Assembly: GCF_900103655.1 (NCBI RefSeq)
Contig: NZ_FMXC01000021.1
Coordinates: forward strand, 1-38,583
From: Lactobacillus kefiranofaciens
Lineage (GTDB): Bacteria > Bacillota > Bacilli > Lactobacillales > Lactobacillaceae
Reading direction: 5' to 3'
DNA length: 38,583 bases
The position numbers and the translations under genes were made by a program. Of this stretch, positions 1-7,705 are shown one piece after another. Under the pieces are notes generated by a model. The model saw nothing but the letters and a program-made list of their open reading frames with translations. It did no database searches and had not been told where the DNA came from. The first letter of the stretch is position 1, and each line of letters opens with the position of its first letter.

Positions 1-402
1 CTGCGCAGCTATCTTCATCGTCGCTGGGTGGATATTAAGCCGTTTAAGATGCGTCATTTGTCCGTAATTAAGGCAATTGGCTGCTGTGAGAGCAATCACC
101 GTAAATATACTTATCGCGTCAAAGGGCAAGGAAAATACTGGTCAGAGAATGGCGCTGAGGGTATTTTGCGTGTGCTGACTTGCATTAAAAACAAAGAGCT
201 GGAATACTGGCTTAGCAGTGAATTTGCAGGTGGGCAGCTCGATATTGGTGATCAGGAAGAATTGAAAGGAGCAGTTCGTGCCAGCCTAAGAAAGACGCAT
301 GAAGCTCATCTGGGCATTCATCACGGAGCAATCGAAAGCTTAACAGCAGGACATAGCTATTTGGATGATTTCGGCAGAAAAATAAATCAAATAAATATTT
401 AA
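1..402 (+). CDS. ISLre2-family (UPF0236) transposase, C-terminal part
   Basis: This is the C-terminal 133 residues of a transposase; the reading frame is open from base 1, so the gene starts outside the window. The sequence has the features of the UPF0236/ISLre2 transposase C-terminus: an 'RRWVDIKPF' stretch, 'GCCESNHRKYTYR', and a basic region followed by 'KYWSENGAEG'. It ends in 'FGRKINQINI' and a TAA stop. In the family, this part follows the catalytic core and carries the conserved Cys-Cys-Glu segment. An internal GTG at 28 is only a computed start, not a real one. I could not identify the right terminal inverted repeat, which should lie shortly downstream of 402. The assignment rests on recognising the family sequence. 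Confidence 0.85.
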   Translation: MRSYLHRRWVDIKPFKMRHLSVIKAIGCCESNHRKYTYRVKGQGKYWSENGAEGILRVLTCIKNKELEYWLSSEFAGGQLDIGDQEELKGAVRASLRKTHEAHLGIHHGAIESLTAGHSYLDDFGRKINQINI

Positions 403-474
403 GAAATTAAGGTCAGACTAATGGTTAATAGCCTACCGCAAAAATATTGACACTTACACACTTACATAAAGATT

Positions 475-502
475 TTGCAATTGGAAAAGAATATGATATA
501 TT
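475..502 (+). promoter_or_regulatory. Candidate sigma-A promoter ahead of a hairpin-terminated leader
   Basis: A TTGCAA -35-like hexamer at 475-480 and TATATT at 497-502 are separated by 16 bases. A second TTGACA lies at 447-452 without an obvious partner. Transcription from here would enter the terminator hairpin at 545-594 after about 40 bases. It could therefore make a short RNA or an attenuated leader for the gene at 654. Confidence 0.45.
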
Positions 503-509
503 AATAATT

Positions 510-594
510 AAAATAAAAGAAATGAGACTTCTAATCTCTTTTTTGCACTGTTGACCAAATTGTGGGTAGTTAATTTGGTCTCAGTGCTTTTTTT
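510..594 (+). ncRNA. Candidate short RNA or attenuator leader
   Basis: Between the transposase remnant and the gene at 654 lies a stretch of about 85 bases bounded by a promoter-like motif and a strong intrinsic terminator. It holds a small GAGA/TCTC hairpin followed by a T run (about 530-545), then the large hairpin. I do not recognise an Rfam family. It could be a free small RNA, a cis-acting attenuator for the gene at 654, or part of the insertion-sequence end. Confidence 0.35.
545..594 (+). terminator. Strong intrinsic terminator (attenuator?) upstream of the gene at 654
   Basis: GCACTG (545-550) pairs with CAGTGC (582-587), and GACCAAATT (553-561) pairs with AATTTGGTC (572-580). This gives a 15-bp stem with a small internal loop and a 10-base apical loop, followed by seven T residues (588-594). 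It lies 60 bases before the ATG at 654 and after a promoter-like motif, so it either ends a short RNA or attenuates the downstream gene. Confidence 0.8.
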
Positions 595-653
595 GTGATT
601 CTAATCCAACAAAGAATGTTATAGTAGACGTTGTAGAAAAGAGGATATTTTTA

Positions 654-1007
654 ATGATCGACATATACAATGAAAAACTAGAGCCATATGCAGACGGAGA
701 ACGCAGAATTTTTACTGCTACGTTTTTACGTCCTGATGATCGTCAAGGAATTTTTCAAGATCTAACCGTTAACAATGAAGAAAACGTAGTAGTTAAGCAA
801 ATTGCATTACGGATGACTAAGGCCTTCAAGCAATTAAATCTTGAAAAGGGCGATGTAATTCAATTTGAAGCTATTGTTAAAAAGAATAAACGCGGTGAAT
901 TCACCGTTGAACGTCCAACTCATGCCGAAAAGATTAGTTCAGCTGAAACAGAAGAAGATACAGGTGTTCACACTGTAGGTGATGACTGGGATTGGTTTGA
1001 AAAGTAA
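654..1007 (+). CDS. Small protein of unknown function, possible OB-like fold
   Basis: A 117-residue soluble protein that I do not recognise as a named family. The ATG at 654 follows a GAGGA ribosome binding site at a good distance. The first 90 residues alternate short beta-like stretches (RIFTATFLR, GDVIQFEAIVKK, EFTVERPT) around one amphipathic helix (KQIALRMTKAFKQL). That pattern would fit a small OB-like barrel, but this is only a pattern argument. The last 25 residues are acidic and end in 'GDDWDWFEK', which loosely resembles the acidic protein-interaction tails of single-stranded-DNA-binding proteins. It has no signal peptide or membrane segment. The gene stands alone, behind the hairpin at 545-594 and ahead of a shared terminator. 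Confidence 0.75.
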   Translation: MIDIYNEKLEPYADGERRIFTATFLRPDDRQGIFQDLTVNNEENVVVKQIALRMTKAFKQLNLEKGDVIQFEAIVKKNKRGEFTVERPTHAEKISSAETEEDTGVHTVGDDWDWFEK

Positions 1008-1020
1008 AATAAGACAAAAT

Positions 1021-1063
1021 AAAACGAGGTTTGGACCCCCTAAATGGGTTTGAACCTCGTTTT
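1021..1063. terminator. Bidirectional terminator between the genes at 654 and 1066
   Basis: AAAACGAGGTT at 1021-1031 pairs with AACCTCGTTTT, with inner GGACCC/GGGTTT pairing and a T run after it. The A run on the 5' side makes it work for the minus-strand L,D-transpeptidase gene too. Confidence 0.85.
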
Positions 1064-1065
1064 TT

Positions 1066-2274
1066 CTACTCGTAAATAATTACCGGCTCATTTTTCTTAA
1101 TGTTATTCCAAATGCGCCTAATCTCACTAGGCTTTACATTTACGCAGCCATGCGAGCCACCTTTTAAGTATGCCTTCTTACCCCAGTCCGTTCGCCAACT
1201 AGCATCATGAAAGCCGCATCCACTTAATGTAAATGGCATCCAATACTTCACTGGAGAAGCATAGCTGGAGCCATCGTCATTAGTACCCCGTAAAGTGCTT
1301 GGTGATTCCTTATAATGAATATACCACACGCCACGAGGAGTCTGGTCGCCTTTGCTACCTTCCATTGTTCCAGTAACCACATCTTTAAGATGAACAGCTA
1401 GTTTGCCATTTTTGATTAGCCATACTTCCTGTTTTTTTAGAGAAACAACTGCATATGTATTGCCAATTTCGTGATTGCTATATCCATAGCCATGAGCATA
1501 GGTACTATAACCTAAACCGTATATTGCCTTAGAACCATCAAGCGTCTGCTGATTCTTGGTAAAAGCCGCAATAATTAAACGTCGAGCTTTTTTTACATAA
1601 ACGCCCCAACCCCAAGTTTTATTCTTAACGGTAATAGTCTTTCCTTTTATTTTATTACCAACCGGCACCTTAAATTGGTAACTTTGATGTAGCGTTGAAA
1701 CAGCTTTGTCAATTTGATTAAGCTTGGCAGTCAACTTTGAGCTATCACCAACTTGATATTTTCCACCATTTCGATAAGTGACATCATTTAACAAATTTTT
1801 AGCTTTTAAACTATAGTTTTTGCCATTAAGTTTATAAGTCAATGTTGCTTTCTTAAGTGCAGTTAGTTTCTTCTGTGCAACACTTAAATCTCTAGTAGTA
1901 TATTGATACGTTCGATCATTAGCCACAGTGGTCTGCTGCTTTTTAAAGAATGACTGCATTTCCGCCTCATCAATTGGTTTAATTGTCGTATTGTAATGAT
2001 ATACTAACTGACCATCCTTTAATTGAACTAGATTCTTTGCCTTTTTATTAACCTTGTCAGTTGCTTCTTTCACTGTCAATTTACCTACCTGAACGCCATT
2101 AATCTTAACATTCGGATTAAAGTGAGTCTTATTAAACTGAACGGCAGCTGCATGATTGGCTACATTCCGATTATGAATGCCCAAGCCCACGACCATTCCA
2201 ACAATGATCAGTAAGCCAATTATCAACAAAATAATATTATTTCGCTTATTCTTTTTCTTTAGGTCTTCGTTCAT
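1066..2274 (-). CDS. Membrane-anchored L,D-transpeptidase (YkuD domain)
   Basis: A 402-residue peptidoglycan cross-linking or anchoring enzyme acting outside the membrane. A cytoplasmic Lys/Asn-rich start is followed by one membrane segment at about 13-33. Residues 50-200 look like a peptidoglycan-binding domain of the PG_binding_4 type, which often precedes YkuD domains. The YkuD catalytic domain spans about 270-402 and contains the signature 'GGSHGCVNV' (372-380) with the nucleophile Cys377 and the preceding His375. The family forms 3-3 peptide cross-links or attaches proteins to the stem peptide through a Cys acyl-enzyme. The ATG at 2274 follows an AGGA ribosome binding site. It is monocistronic: a terminator lies on one side and an 80-base gap on the other. 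The exact substrate is not visible from sequence. Confidence 0.92.
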   Translation of the reverse strand: MNEDLKKKNKRNNIILLIIGLLIIVGMVVGLGIHNRNVANHAAAVQFNKTHFNPNVKINGVQVGKLTVKEATDKVNKKAKNLVQLKDGQLVYHYNTTIKPIDEAEMQSFFKKQQTTVANDRTYQYTTRDLSVAQKKLTALKKATLTYKLNGKNYSLKAKNLLNDVTYRNGGKYQVGDSSKLTAKLNQIDKAVSTLHQSYQFKVPVGNKIKGKTITVKNKTWGWGVYVKKARRLIIAAFTKNQQTLDGSKAIYGLGYSTYAHGYGYSNHEIGNTYAVVSLKKQEVWLIKNGKLAVHLKDVVTGTMEGSKGDQTPRGVWYIHYKESPSTLRGTNDDGSSYASPVKYWMPFTLSGCGFHDASWRTDWGKKAYLKGGSHGCVNVKPSEIRRIWNNIKKNEPVIIYE

Positions 2275-2356
2275 GTTATCCTACCTTTTATTTTTATCAG
2301 CGAATTCTAATATACTTTACTAATTAAGTGTAAAACTTATTGCTCTCATTTGCATT

Positions 2357-2914
2357 TTATTTTGCTTTTTTGAGAATAATTCTAGTCGCATCTTTAAAGG
2401 CAAAATATAAAATTGGCGTACAAATAGCAGTCGAAATAGAATTAATAACTGTAGCCGGCAAGCTTACAAACGCCCCAATATAAGCAACTTTTAAACTAGT
2501 GCCAACCATTAATGCCTCTACGATTGAAACGCAATAAGTGGTAAAAATCTTTGTAATACCAGCAATTATACCCAAAATAATAATATTTCTCTTACTATCG
2601 CGATAATGCATCCCTTTATATACAAGCGTTAAAATCGAAGCTACTACTACCACTTCTATCATAGTCAGCCAAGATGTTGCAGCATAACCATTAAGCAGAT
2701 CAAAACCGCCCAAGCCAATAATACCGGCGATCATCCCATTCCGATAACCTAAATAAAGGATTGCTACCGCAGTTAAAGTATTGCCAAAATGAATAAACGG
2801 ACGCCCAACCATTGCTGGAACAGGAATGCGCAGTATCCAGATACCAATATAGATAATTGCAGCAAATAATCCGGTTAATACTAGTGCTTGTAATGAATTC
2901 CGTTCTTTTTCCAT
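2357..2914 (-). CDS. ECF transporter S component, probably for vitamin B6
   Basis: A 185-residue integral membrane protein with about five to six hydrophobic segments (15-32, 44-60, 60-75, 83-100, 109-130, 145-172) in the arrangement of ECF (energy-coupling factor) S components. Such proteins bind a vitamin and dock on the shared EcfA-A'-T module, which is not in this window. The N-terminal 'LTGLFAAIIYIGIWILRIPVPAM' region resembles the conserved S-component helix that contacts EcfT. It starts one base after the stop of the pyridoxal-type kinase gene, so the two are co-transcribed. This makes pyridoxine, pyridoxal or pyridoxamine the likely substrate (inference). Related S components without such a neighbour serve other vitamins or precursors. 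Confidence 0.82.
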   Translation of the reverse strand: MEKERNSLQALVLTGLFAAIIYIGIWILRIPVPAMVGRPFIHFGNTLTAVAILYLGYRNGMIAGIIGLGGFDLLNGYAATSWLTMIEVVVVASILTLVYKGMHYRDSKRNIIILGIIAGITKIFTTYCVSIVEALMVGTSLKVAYIGAFVSLPATVINSISTAICTPILYFAFKDATRIILKKAK

Positions 2915-2915
2915 C

Positions 2916-3749
2916 TTATCCTCTTTGTTTTAATTGTTTTACTAAATTTGGTAATCCAGCAGCATAATTCGGTCCTAAACGTGGATCTTGCTTAGGCGTG
3001 TTAATAATTGCCTGCGCGACAAAATCAGCTGCAATTGAGCAGCTATCTTTTAAACTATTGTGTCGCATTACGCTAGCCAAAAATGCACTAGCAAAAATAT
3101 CACCAGTTCCGAAGAAACTGCCTGCTTGTTTAGGCTGAATCAATGACCAGCTTTCAGCTTGAGTAACTCCCACCTCTGCTATTTTTTCATTAGTTAATGA
3201 GATCCCCGTAATAATCACATTTGGCACAGAAAAATGTTCTTGTAATTCTCTGGCTAAACTTTGTGCTACAGCCAAAGTGTTTTCCTGCTTTTCTTTACCC
3301 AATAAAAATGCAGCTTCAGTCAAATTAGGGGTTATGATCGTTGCGCGATGAATTAATTGACGCATCTGCCGCACATAGTCTTGATCCAAACCGCGATACA
3401 TCTTGCCATGGTCTGCCATTGCGGGATCAATTAACACTAAATTATTCTTCAGCTTAATTTGCTCAAAATTATTTAACCAAAATTCTAATGCTTTTTTACC
3501 TTGATAACCTAAGTAAAGCGCATTAAATTCCAAATTAACTTGGTGCCAATGCTGGAAAATCAATTTCATTTCATCACTCAAATCAAGATACATATTATCA
3601 CCAAAGCCTCCTGTATGAGTAGATAAAATTGCCGTTGGCAAAACCGTAGGCTTTAAACCACATACCCCTAAAATCGGCAAGGCGATTGCTAATGAAACCT
3701 GCCCTGCACATGATAAATCCTGACTAATCAAAACTCCTCCATTAACCAT
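2916..3749 (-). CDS. pdxK: Pyridoxal/pyridoxamine kinase (vitamin B6 salvage)
   Basis: A 277-residue member of the ribokinase-like pyridoxal kinase family, which phosphorylates B6 vitamers to feed the PLP pool. The N-terminus 'ISQDLSCAGQVSLAIALPIL' matches the family substrate-binding start with the 'DLSCAGQ' stretch. 'LIDPAMADHGKMYRG' is the typical middle motif. The catalytic 'FFGTGDIFASAF' carries the GTGD anion hole and catalytic Asp at about 217. The ATG at 3749 has a GAGGTGA ribosome binding site. The next gene starts one base after its stop and encodes an ECF S component, so uptake and trapping by phosphorylation are coupled. PLP users sit elsewhere in the window (13626, 14899). The paralogous pyridoxine kinase ThiD/PdxK2 is a less likely alternative. 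Confidence 0.88.
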   Translation of the reverse strand: MVNGGVLISQDLSCAGQVSLAIALPILGVCGLKPTVLPTAILSTHTGGFGDNMYLDLSDEMKLIFQHWHQVNLEFNALYLGYQGKKALEFWLNNFEQIKLKNNLVLIDPAMADHGKMYRGLDQDYVRQMRQLIHRATIITPNLTEAAFLLGKEKQENTLAVAQSLARELQEHFSVPNVIITGISLTNEKIAEVGVTQAESWSLIQPKQAGSFFGTGDIFASAFLASVMRHNSLKDSCSIAADFVAQAIINTPKQDPRLGPNYAAGLPNLVKQLKQRG

Positions 3750-3761
3750 GTTCTCACCTCG

Positions 3762-3806
3762 AAAAATAAAAAATCCTGTTATTAGCTTAACACATCTAAT
3801 AACAGG
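3762..3806 (-). terminator. Terminator after the broken serine hydrolase gene
   Basis: CCTGTTATTAG (3775-3785) pairs with CTAATAACAGG (3796-3806), a perfect 11-bp stem with a 10-base loop. On the minus strand a T-rich tail follows (complement of 3762-3773). It ends the pseudogene transcript ahead of the kinase gene, whose ribosome binding site lies only a few bases farther on. Confidence 0.85.
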
Positions 3807-3828
3807 AAAAATTAAATTCGTTTATTTT

Positions 3829-4985
3829 TTATCTAGCACTAAAAGTACCTGGTTGAATATGATTCAAGATCTGATAACCAATAACCTTATTTCTATTTTC
3901 ATCGTTTTGCGTTTGATTCAAAAACATGATTAATCCATTTCGATTATCAGACGTCATTTGGATCCAATTACCAAAATGAGTGTTGTACAAGTTGCCATAC
4001 GCAGACTTCAAATTACCTTTAATATACATCCCGCCAGAATAACCGTTGCCTGAAGTAGCCTTTAAATGAGTCATCAAATTAAACTGCTCACGGTTTAAGA
4101 TTTTACCGTTAGTTAAACCAACTTGAATACGATAATAATCCATTGGCGTAGAGAACAAATTGCCTGCACCAACCAACTGTGAAGCTTGTTGTTTCTTTAC
4201 ATACTGAGCCCATTGATAATTTTTGCGATTCCAAGTATAAGAAATCCCATCAGTCATGCCGCTAGGAACATCTTCTAAGAAGTAAGTTCTCTTTAAATTT
4301 AATGGATTGATAATTCGGTCTTTTACATTTTGTTTATAAGATTGCCCGGTAACCGCACGAATAATTCCAGCCAACAGAATATAATTAGTATTATTATATG
4401 AAAACTTGCCTGGTTGATTTTGACTAGTTGAATTTAATTTATTAACTACCCAATTAATTGCATCAGCTTCAGAGTATACACGACCACGATTAACTTCGGT
4501 ATCTGCCGCCTTTAAGCCTGAGGTATGTGTCATTAAGTTGCCAACCGTGATATTTTCGCAGCTCCCTTTAAATTAGGGTACCAAGTTGAAATCTTAGTAT
4601 CTTGATTGAACTTACCCGCAGACATCAATTGTGTAATCATCGCAGCTGTAATAACTTTTTGTAAAGAACAAACCGGATATACTACCTTACGGTTACCCGC
4701 ACCCAAGCGTCTGCCATAATAGCCATAACCGTAACTAATCTGCTGTGGATGCCCGTCTTTAACAATTACTGTTGTCCCCCGAGCATAATAATTAGCAATA
4801 GTTTGTCTGACAAAACTACGCATTTCTGTCTGATTATAACTAGCTGCTTGAACTTGATTAGTATTAGTTAGTGCTGCAACTGGCAAGGAAGTAGCAACAG
4901 TTAATGAAATAGCCGTTTTAATAAATGTCTTTTTAATATTAATACGTTTCGTTTTTAAGCCCTCCAGAAATGTTATTTTCTTCAT
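3829..4985 (-). pseudogene. Frameshifted secreted serine hydrolase (class C beta-lactamase/PBP-like)
   Basis: Two overlapping reading frames together make one secreted serine hydrolase of about 385 residues. The first (4985-4533) has a signal peptide (hydrophobic 21-40, 'VQA-A' cleavage near 47) and the catalytic SxxK motif 'SLQK' (Ser107-Lys110). The second (4533-3829) carries 'MTHTSGL' and the YxN motif 'YNNTNY', plus the rest of the beta-lactamase fold. The break lies at a run of four A bases on the minus strand (plus-strand TTTT, 4553-4556). One more A would restore 'KNITVGNLMTHTSG', which is the family sequence. The upstream stop and the downstream ATG overlap as TAATG, so re-initiation is possible, but it would split the active site between two chains and only one has a signal peptide. 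A GGAGGG inside codons 8-10 hints that the original start may have been downstream of the present ATG. Confidence 0.85.
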
Positions 4986-5036
4986 AGAATAATCTTAGCA
5001 TTTATTTTTTGCAGTAGGGTTACAGATTAACAAAAA

Positions 5037-5651
5037 TTAATACGGATAATTTTCTAAATGATCTTGTTCTGTAATTTTTCGTAAAACTTTAGCTGGCACG
5101 CCTACTGCTAAAGAACTATCCGGAATATCATGCGTCACTACAGAGCCTGCACCAATCACGCAATTATTGCCAACAGTGACTCCTGGACAAACTGTAACAT
5201 TGCTGGCTAACCAGCAATTATCACCGATTGTAATTGGAGCACCATATTCAACATCTGACATTTTTCCGTCCTTTTGCAAACGCGCATTTCGCTGCTCTGG
5301 CAACAAGGGATGAAGGGGTGTCGCAAAAGTCACATTAGGACCACACATCAAATTTTTGCCAATAGTAACTGGGCAAGTATCTAGTATCGTCAAATTAAAA
5401 TTGGCATAAAATTCATCTCCTAAAGTGGTGAATTGACCATAATCAACTTGAATTGGTCCTTGCAAATATACTCCCTTACCATGATTTGGAAAAAACCGAT
5501 CAATAATAGCTTTTCTTTCAATTTTATCTTCATCTGTAGTGAGATTATAATCTCTAGATAAACGGTGCGCCAAACTAGAAATTTCTCTCAATTCTGCGGT
5601 CCCTGGGCGATATAGCTTACCAGCCAGCATATTTTCGGTGTTCTTTTCCAT
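5037..5651 (-). CDS. Maltose/galactoside O-acetyltransferase family protein
   Basis: A 204-residue left-handed beta-helix acetyltransferase of the Maa/LacA type, which moves acetyl from acetyl-CoA to a sugar hydroxyl. The N-terminal 'MLAGKLYRPGTAEL' is the family's Mac domain (about 8-60). Hexapeptide repeats ('ITIGDNCWLASNVTVCPGVTVG') fill 70-190, with the catalytic-type His114 in 'TPLHPLLP'. The terminal 'AVGVPAKVLRKI' loop is also typical. I start at the ATG at 5651 because AGGAGC lies just upstream of it; a longer frame reaches 5693 but has no ribosome binding site. It is transcribed alone. The acceptor sugar cannot be told from sequence. Confidence 0.9.
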   Translation of the reverse strand: MEKNTENMLAGKLYRPGTAELREISSLAHRLSRDYNLTTDEDKIERKAIIDRFFPNHGKGVYLQGPIQVDYGQFTTLGDEFYANFNLTILDTCPVTIGKNLMCGPNVTFATPLHPLLPEQRNARLQKDGKMSDVEYGAPITIGDNCWLASNVTVCPGVTVGNNCVIGAGSVVTHDIPDSSLAVGVPAKVLRKITEQDHLENYPY

Positions 5652-5749
5652 TATTTTGCTCCTATAATTTAGATTTTTGTACTTGATATGCACTATTTTA
5701 TGATAAACTCGTTAATGTTGTTAACAAAAATATATCTATCGAGGTAAAT

Positions 5750-6382
5750 ATGCAAAAGAAAAATATTATTACAATTTGTATAGGCTTGCCAATCTTTTTA
5801 ATTTTGGCAATTTCTATCATGCTGCATGCTGCTTGGATTACCGGTTTTGATAATTTCTTTGAACAACTGGTTCATACTATTCCTGGCCTAAAGGGATTAA
5901 TGCTCAAAATTACATTCTTAGCCGATACCAAGGTTGATTTAGTATGGATGCTTTTGATTGCTGTTATTCTATGGTTTAGAAGACAGCGTCCTCTTGCGCT
6001 GAGTATTGTGATTACGATGGTCACAGCTGATGCTGTTGGTTACGTTATCAAGCATATTGTGCAACGCAGTCGCCCGCTTAATCACTTAGCTGTTGATGAC
6101 GGTTTTAGCTTTCCTAGTGGTCATACTCTGGGCATGGTGGTAATCGTATTTTGGCTAATCTTAATCATGATTCCTGTTATAGTAAAAAGCAGCACTACTC
6201 GTATATGGCTATATGTCCTATTAATTGTTTGGCTAATAATCGTCATGATCTCTCGAGTCTATGTTTATGCACATTTTCCATCTGACGTATGTGGTTCCGT
6301 CGCTTTTAGTGTAACTTGGGTTGGCATAGTTGATGCAATCTGGGATAAACTCACGCCGCGAACGCAAAAGAATAATTTCTAA
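5750..6382 (+). CDS. PAP2-family lipid phosphatase, membrane bound
   Basis: A 210-residue integral membrane phosphatase of the PAP2 superfamily, with about five to six membrane segments. All three active-site motifs are present: KxxxxxxRP ('KHIVQRSRP', 101-109), PSGH ('FPSGHT', 121-126) and SRxxxxxHxxxD ('SRVYVYAHFPSD', about 168-179). The last one carries the nucleophilic His. In Gram-positive bacteria such proteins dephosphorylate undecaprenyl pyrophosphate, phosphatidic acid or phosphatidylglycerol phosphate at the outer membrane face; which of these applies here is not visible. A GAGGTAA ribosome binding site precedes the ATG. A terminator follows directly. Confidence 0.92.
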   Translation: MQKKNIITICIGLPIFLILAISIMLHAAWITGFDNFFEQLVHTIPGLKGLMLKITFLADTKVDLVWMLLIAVILWFRRQRPLALSIVITMVTADAVGYVIKHIVQRSRPLNHLAVDDGFSFPSGHTLGMVVIVFWLILIMIPVIVKSSTTRIWLYVLLIVWLIIVMISRVYVYAHFPSDVCGSVAFSVTWVGIVDAIWDKLTPRTQKNNF

Positions 6383-6394
6383 ATATTTAGAAAG

Positions 6395-6424
6395 CTCCGA
6401 GTTTTTATTAACTTGGAGTTTTTT
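6395..6424 (+). terminator. Terminator of the PAP2 gene
   Basis: CTCCGAGTT (6395-6403) pairs with AACTTGGAG (6410-6418) and is followed by six T residues. It lies 13 bases after the stop. Confidence 0.85.
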
Positions 6425-6435
6425 ATATAAAAAGA

Positions 6436-6573
6436 AAAAAGTCACTAAGGAAAATGTCCTTAATGGCTTTTCTACACCTTCAAATTTCTTCCTATCAAGC
6501 ATAATACCATAAAAGGTATCTTGCCTAGCCTTTTCATCCTCGGAGCGCTCATCACACGCTCCACTATTATATT
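6436..6573 (-). ncRNA. Candidate structured RNA downstream of mmuM
   Basis: Read on the minus strand, this 231-base gap between convergent genes holds, in order: an AT-rich -10-like TAATAT/TATAAT (6573-6566); a GGAGCG/CGCTCC hairpin (6562 to about 6542); a second hairpin with GATACC/GGTATT arms (about 6518-6498); and a hairpin AAGGA/TCCTT embedded in AAAAGCC...GACTTTTTT (about 6472-6436) with a T-rich tail. GGCT near 6525 could pair with the AGCC that begins the last hairpin, giving two exclusive folds. No gene lies downstream on this strand, so it could be a free small RNA, the 3' untranslated region of mmuM, or a relic riboswitch. I recognise no family. Confidence 0.35.
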
Positions 6574-6613
6574 AGCAGATTTTATTCAAAATTTAAAGTA
6601 ATTCAGCTCAAAC

Positions 6614-7606
6614 TTAGGTATTTGAACTACTAGATTTCAGATGATTAAAGTCTAACTTAATACTTTTGGGTTGTGTTTTTTGACTATGAATTGTCTTAAA
6701 AAATGCAGCGATCTGACTAATTTCTTTGACACCCGTAGAACAGCATCCCCCAATCATGCGCGCGCCATGTTCATACCATTCTTGACTAAGCTTTTTAAAA
6801 TCAAATTTTGCATTAAACGGAATCCAATTACGTTCAAATTCATTGTAAACACCACCCAAATTGGGATAAACTACAATTTGCTTATCAGTAAATTCACGCA
6901 TTTTATCAATTGCAGCGGTAGCTAAAAATGGCTTAAAACAATTCACGCCAACTGCAAAAACTTGATCATAATCATTTAGTTTCTGCATTGCTTTTTTCAG
7001 CGGCGTACCATCACTAATCTTAGTCGTATCATGCAAAGTAAAACTTACATAAACCGGAATTGTAGGAGTATTTTCTTTAAGCCAATTCAGAATTGCAACG
7101 GGCTCATCTAACTTAGGCTGTGTTTCAATCGCTAAGCAATCTGGCTGATTAGCCAGTATTACCCTTAACCGAGGTAAATGAAAATCTAAGTATTGCCTAT
7201 CAGTTAGAGAGTAATCGCCGCGGAACTCATCACCATCTGCTAAATATGCTCCATAGGATCCAACTGAACCTGCAACAAAATTATGAATTCCAGTTTGAAC
7301 TTCGTAGTCGTCTCGCGCTTTTTTAGCAACTTTGACCGCATTAGCAATCATCGTGGCAGCCTGCTTCTTAGTAAAGCCATGTTTTACGAAAGCTTGTACA
7401 TTTGCCTGATACGTATCCGTAATTGCTAATTGTGCTCCAGCCTTAAAATATTTTAAATGAACTTGATAGATTTTATCTAAATCTTTTTCTAAAGCGATGG
7501 CAGTCCATAAATCATTATTAGTATCAATTTCCTCATGTTCAAGAGCAGTGGACATTGCACCATCTATTATTAATCCCCGATTAGCAACTTGATTAATTAA
7601 ATCCAT
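6614..7606 (-). CDS. mmuM: Homocysteine S-methyltransferase
   Basis: A 330-residue zinc enzyme that makes methionine from homocysteine, with S-methylmethionine or S-adenosylmethionine as methyl donor. The start 'GLIIDGAMSTALE' and the middle 'ITDTYQAN' are typical. The zinc ligands are visible as Cys223 in 'GVNCF' and Cys288-Cys289 in 'GGCCS'. Its length fits the short, folate-independent MmuM class, not the MetH class. The last 30 residues are poorly conserved and Ser/Lys-rich. The ATG at 7606 is preceded by GAGGAT. It is transcribed alone; I see no SAM riboswitch or T-box in the 120 bases upstream. An S-methylmethionine permease, often a partner, is not in this window. Confidence 0.93.
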   Translation of the reverse strand: MDLINQVANRGLIIDGAMSTALEHEEIDTNNDLWTAIALEKDLDKIYQVHLKYFKAGAQLAITDTYQANVQAFVKHGFTKKQAATMIANAVKVAKKARDDYEVQTGIHNFVAGSVGSYGAYLADGDEFRGDYSLTDRQYLDFHLPRLRVILANQPDCLAIETQPKLDEPVAILNWLKENTPTIPVYVSFTLHDTTKISDGTPLKKAMQKLNDYDQVFAVGVNCFKPFLATAAIDKMREFTDKQIVVYPNLGGVYNEFERNWIPFNAKFDFKKLSQEWYEHGARMIGGCCSTGVKEISQIAAFFKTIHSQKTQPKSIKLDFNHLKSSSSNT

Positions 7607-7674
7607 ATCCTCACCCTATTCACAGTAAAATATAAATAATTAATTTTATATTAATATTATGAATAAAGCAATAA

Positions 7675-7705
7675 AAAATAGCAGTAATCTTTTCACTGCT
7701 ATTTT
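7675..7705. terminator. Terminator after the flavodoxin gene
   Basis: AAAATAGCAGT (7675-7685) pairs with ACTGCTATTTT (7695-7705), an 11-bp perfect stem with T or A runs on both sides. It ends the minus-strand flavodoxin transcript and lies upstream of mmuM. Confidence 0.85.

Noticed and set aside
4533..4560. Programmed frameshift in the serine hydrolase
   Set aside because: No slippery heptamer, pseudoknot or spaced Shine-Dalgarno element is visible; simple loss of one A explains it better, so it is listed as a pseudogene.
6233..6502. Minus-strand protein of about 89 residues
   Set aside because: It overlaps the end of the PAP2 gene and the hairpins after it, has no ribosome binding site, and matches no family I know.
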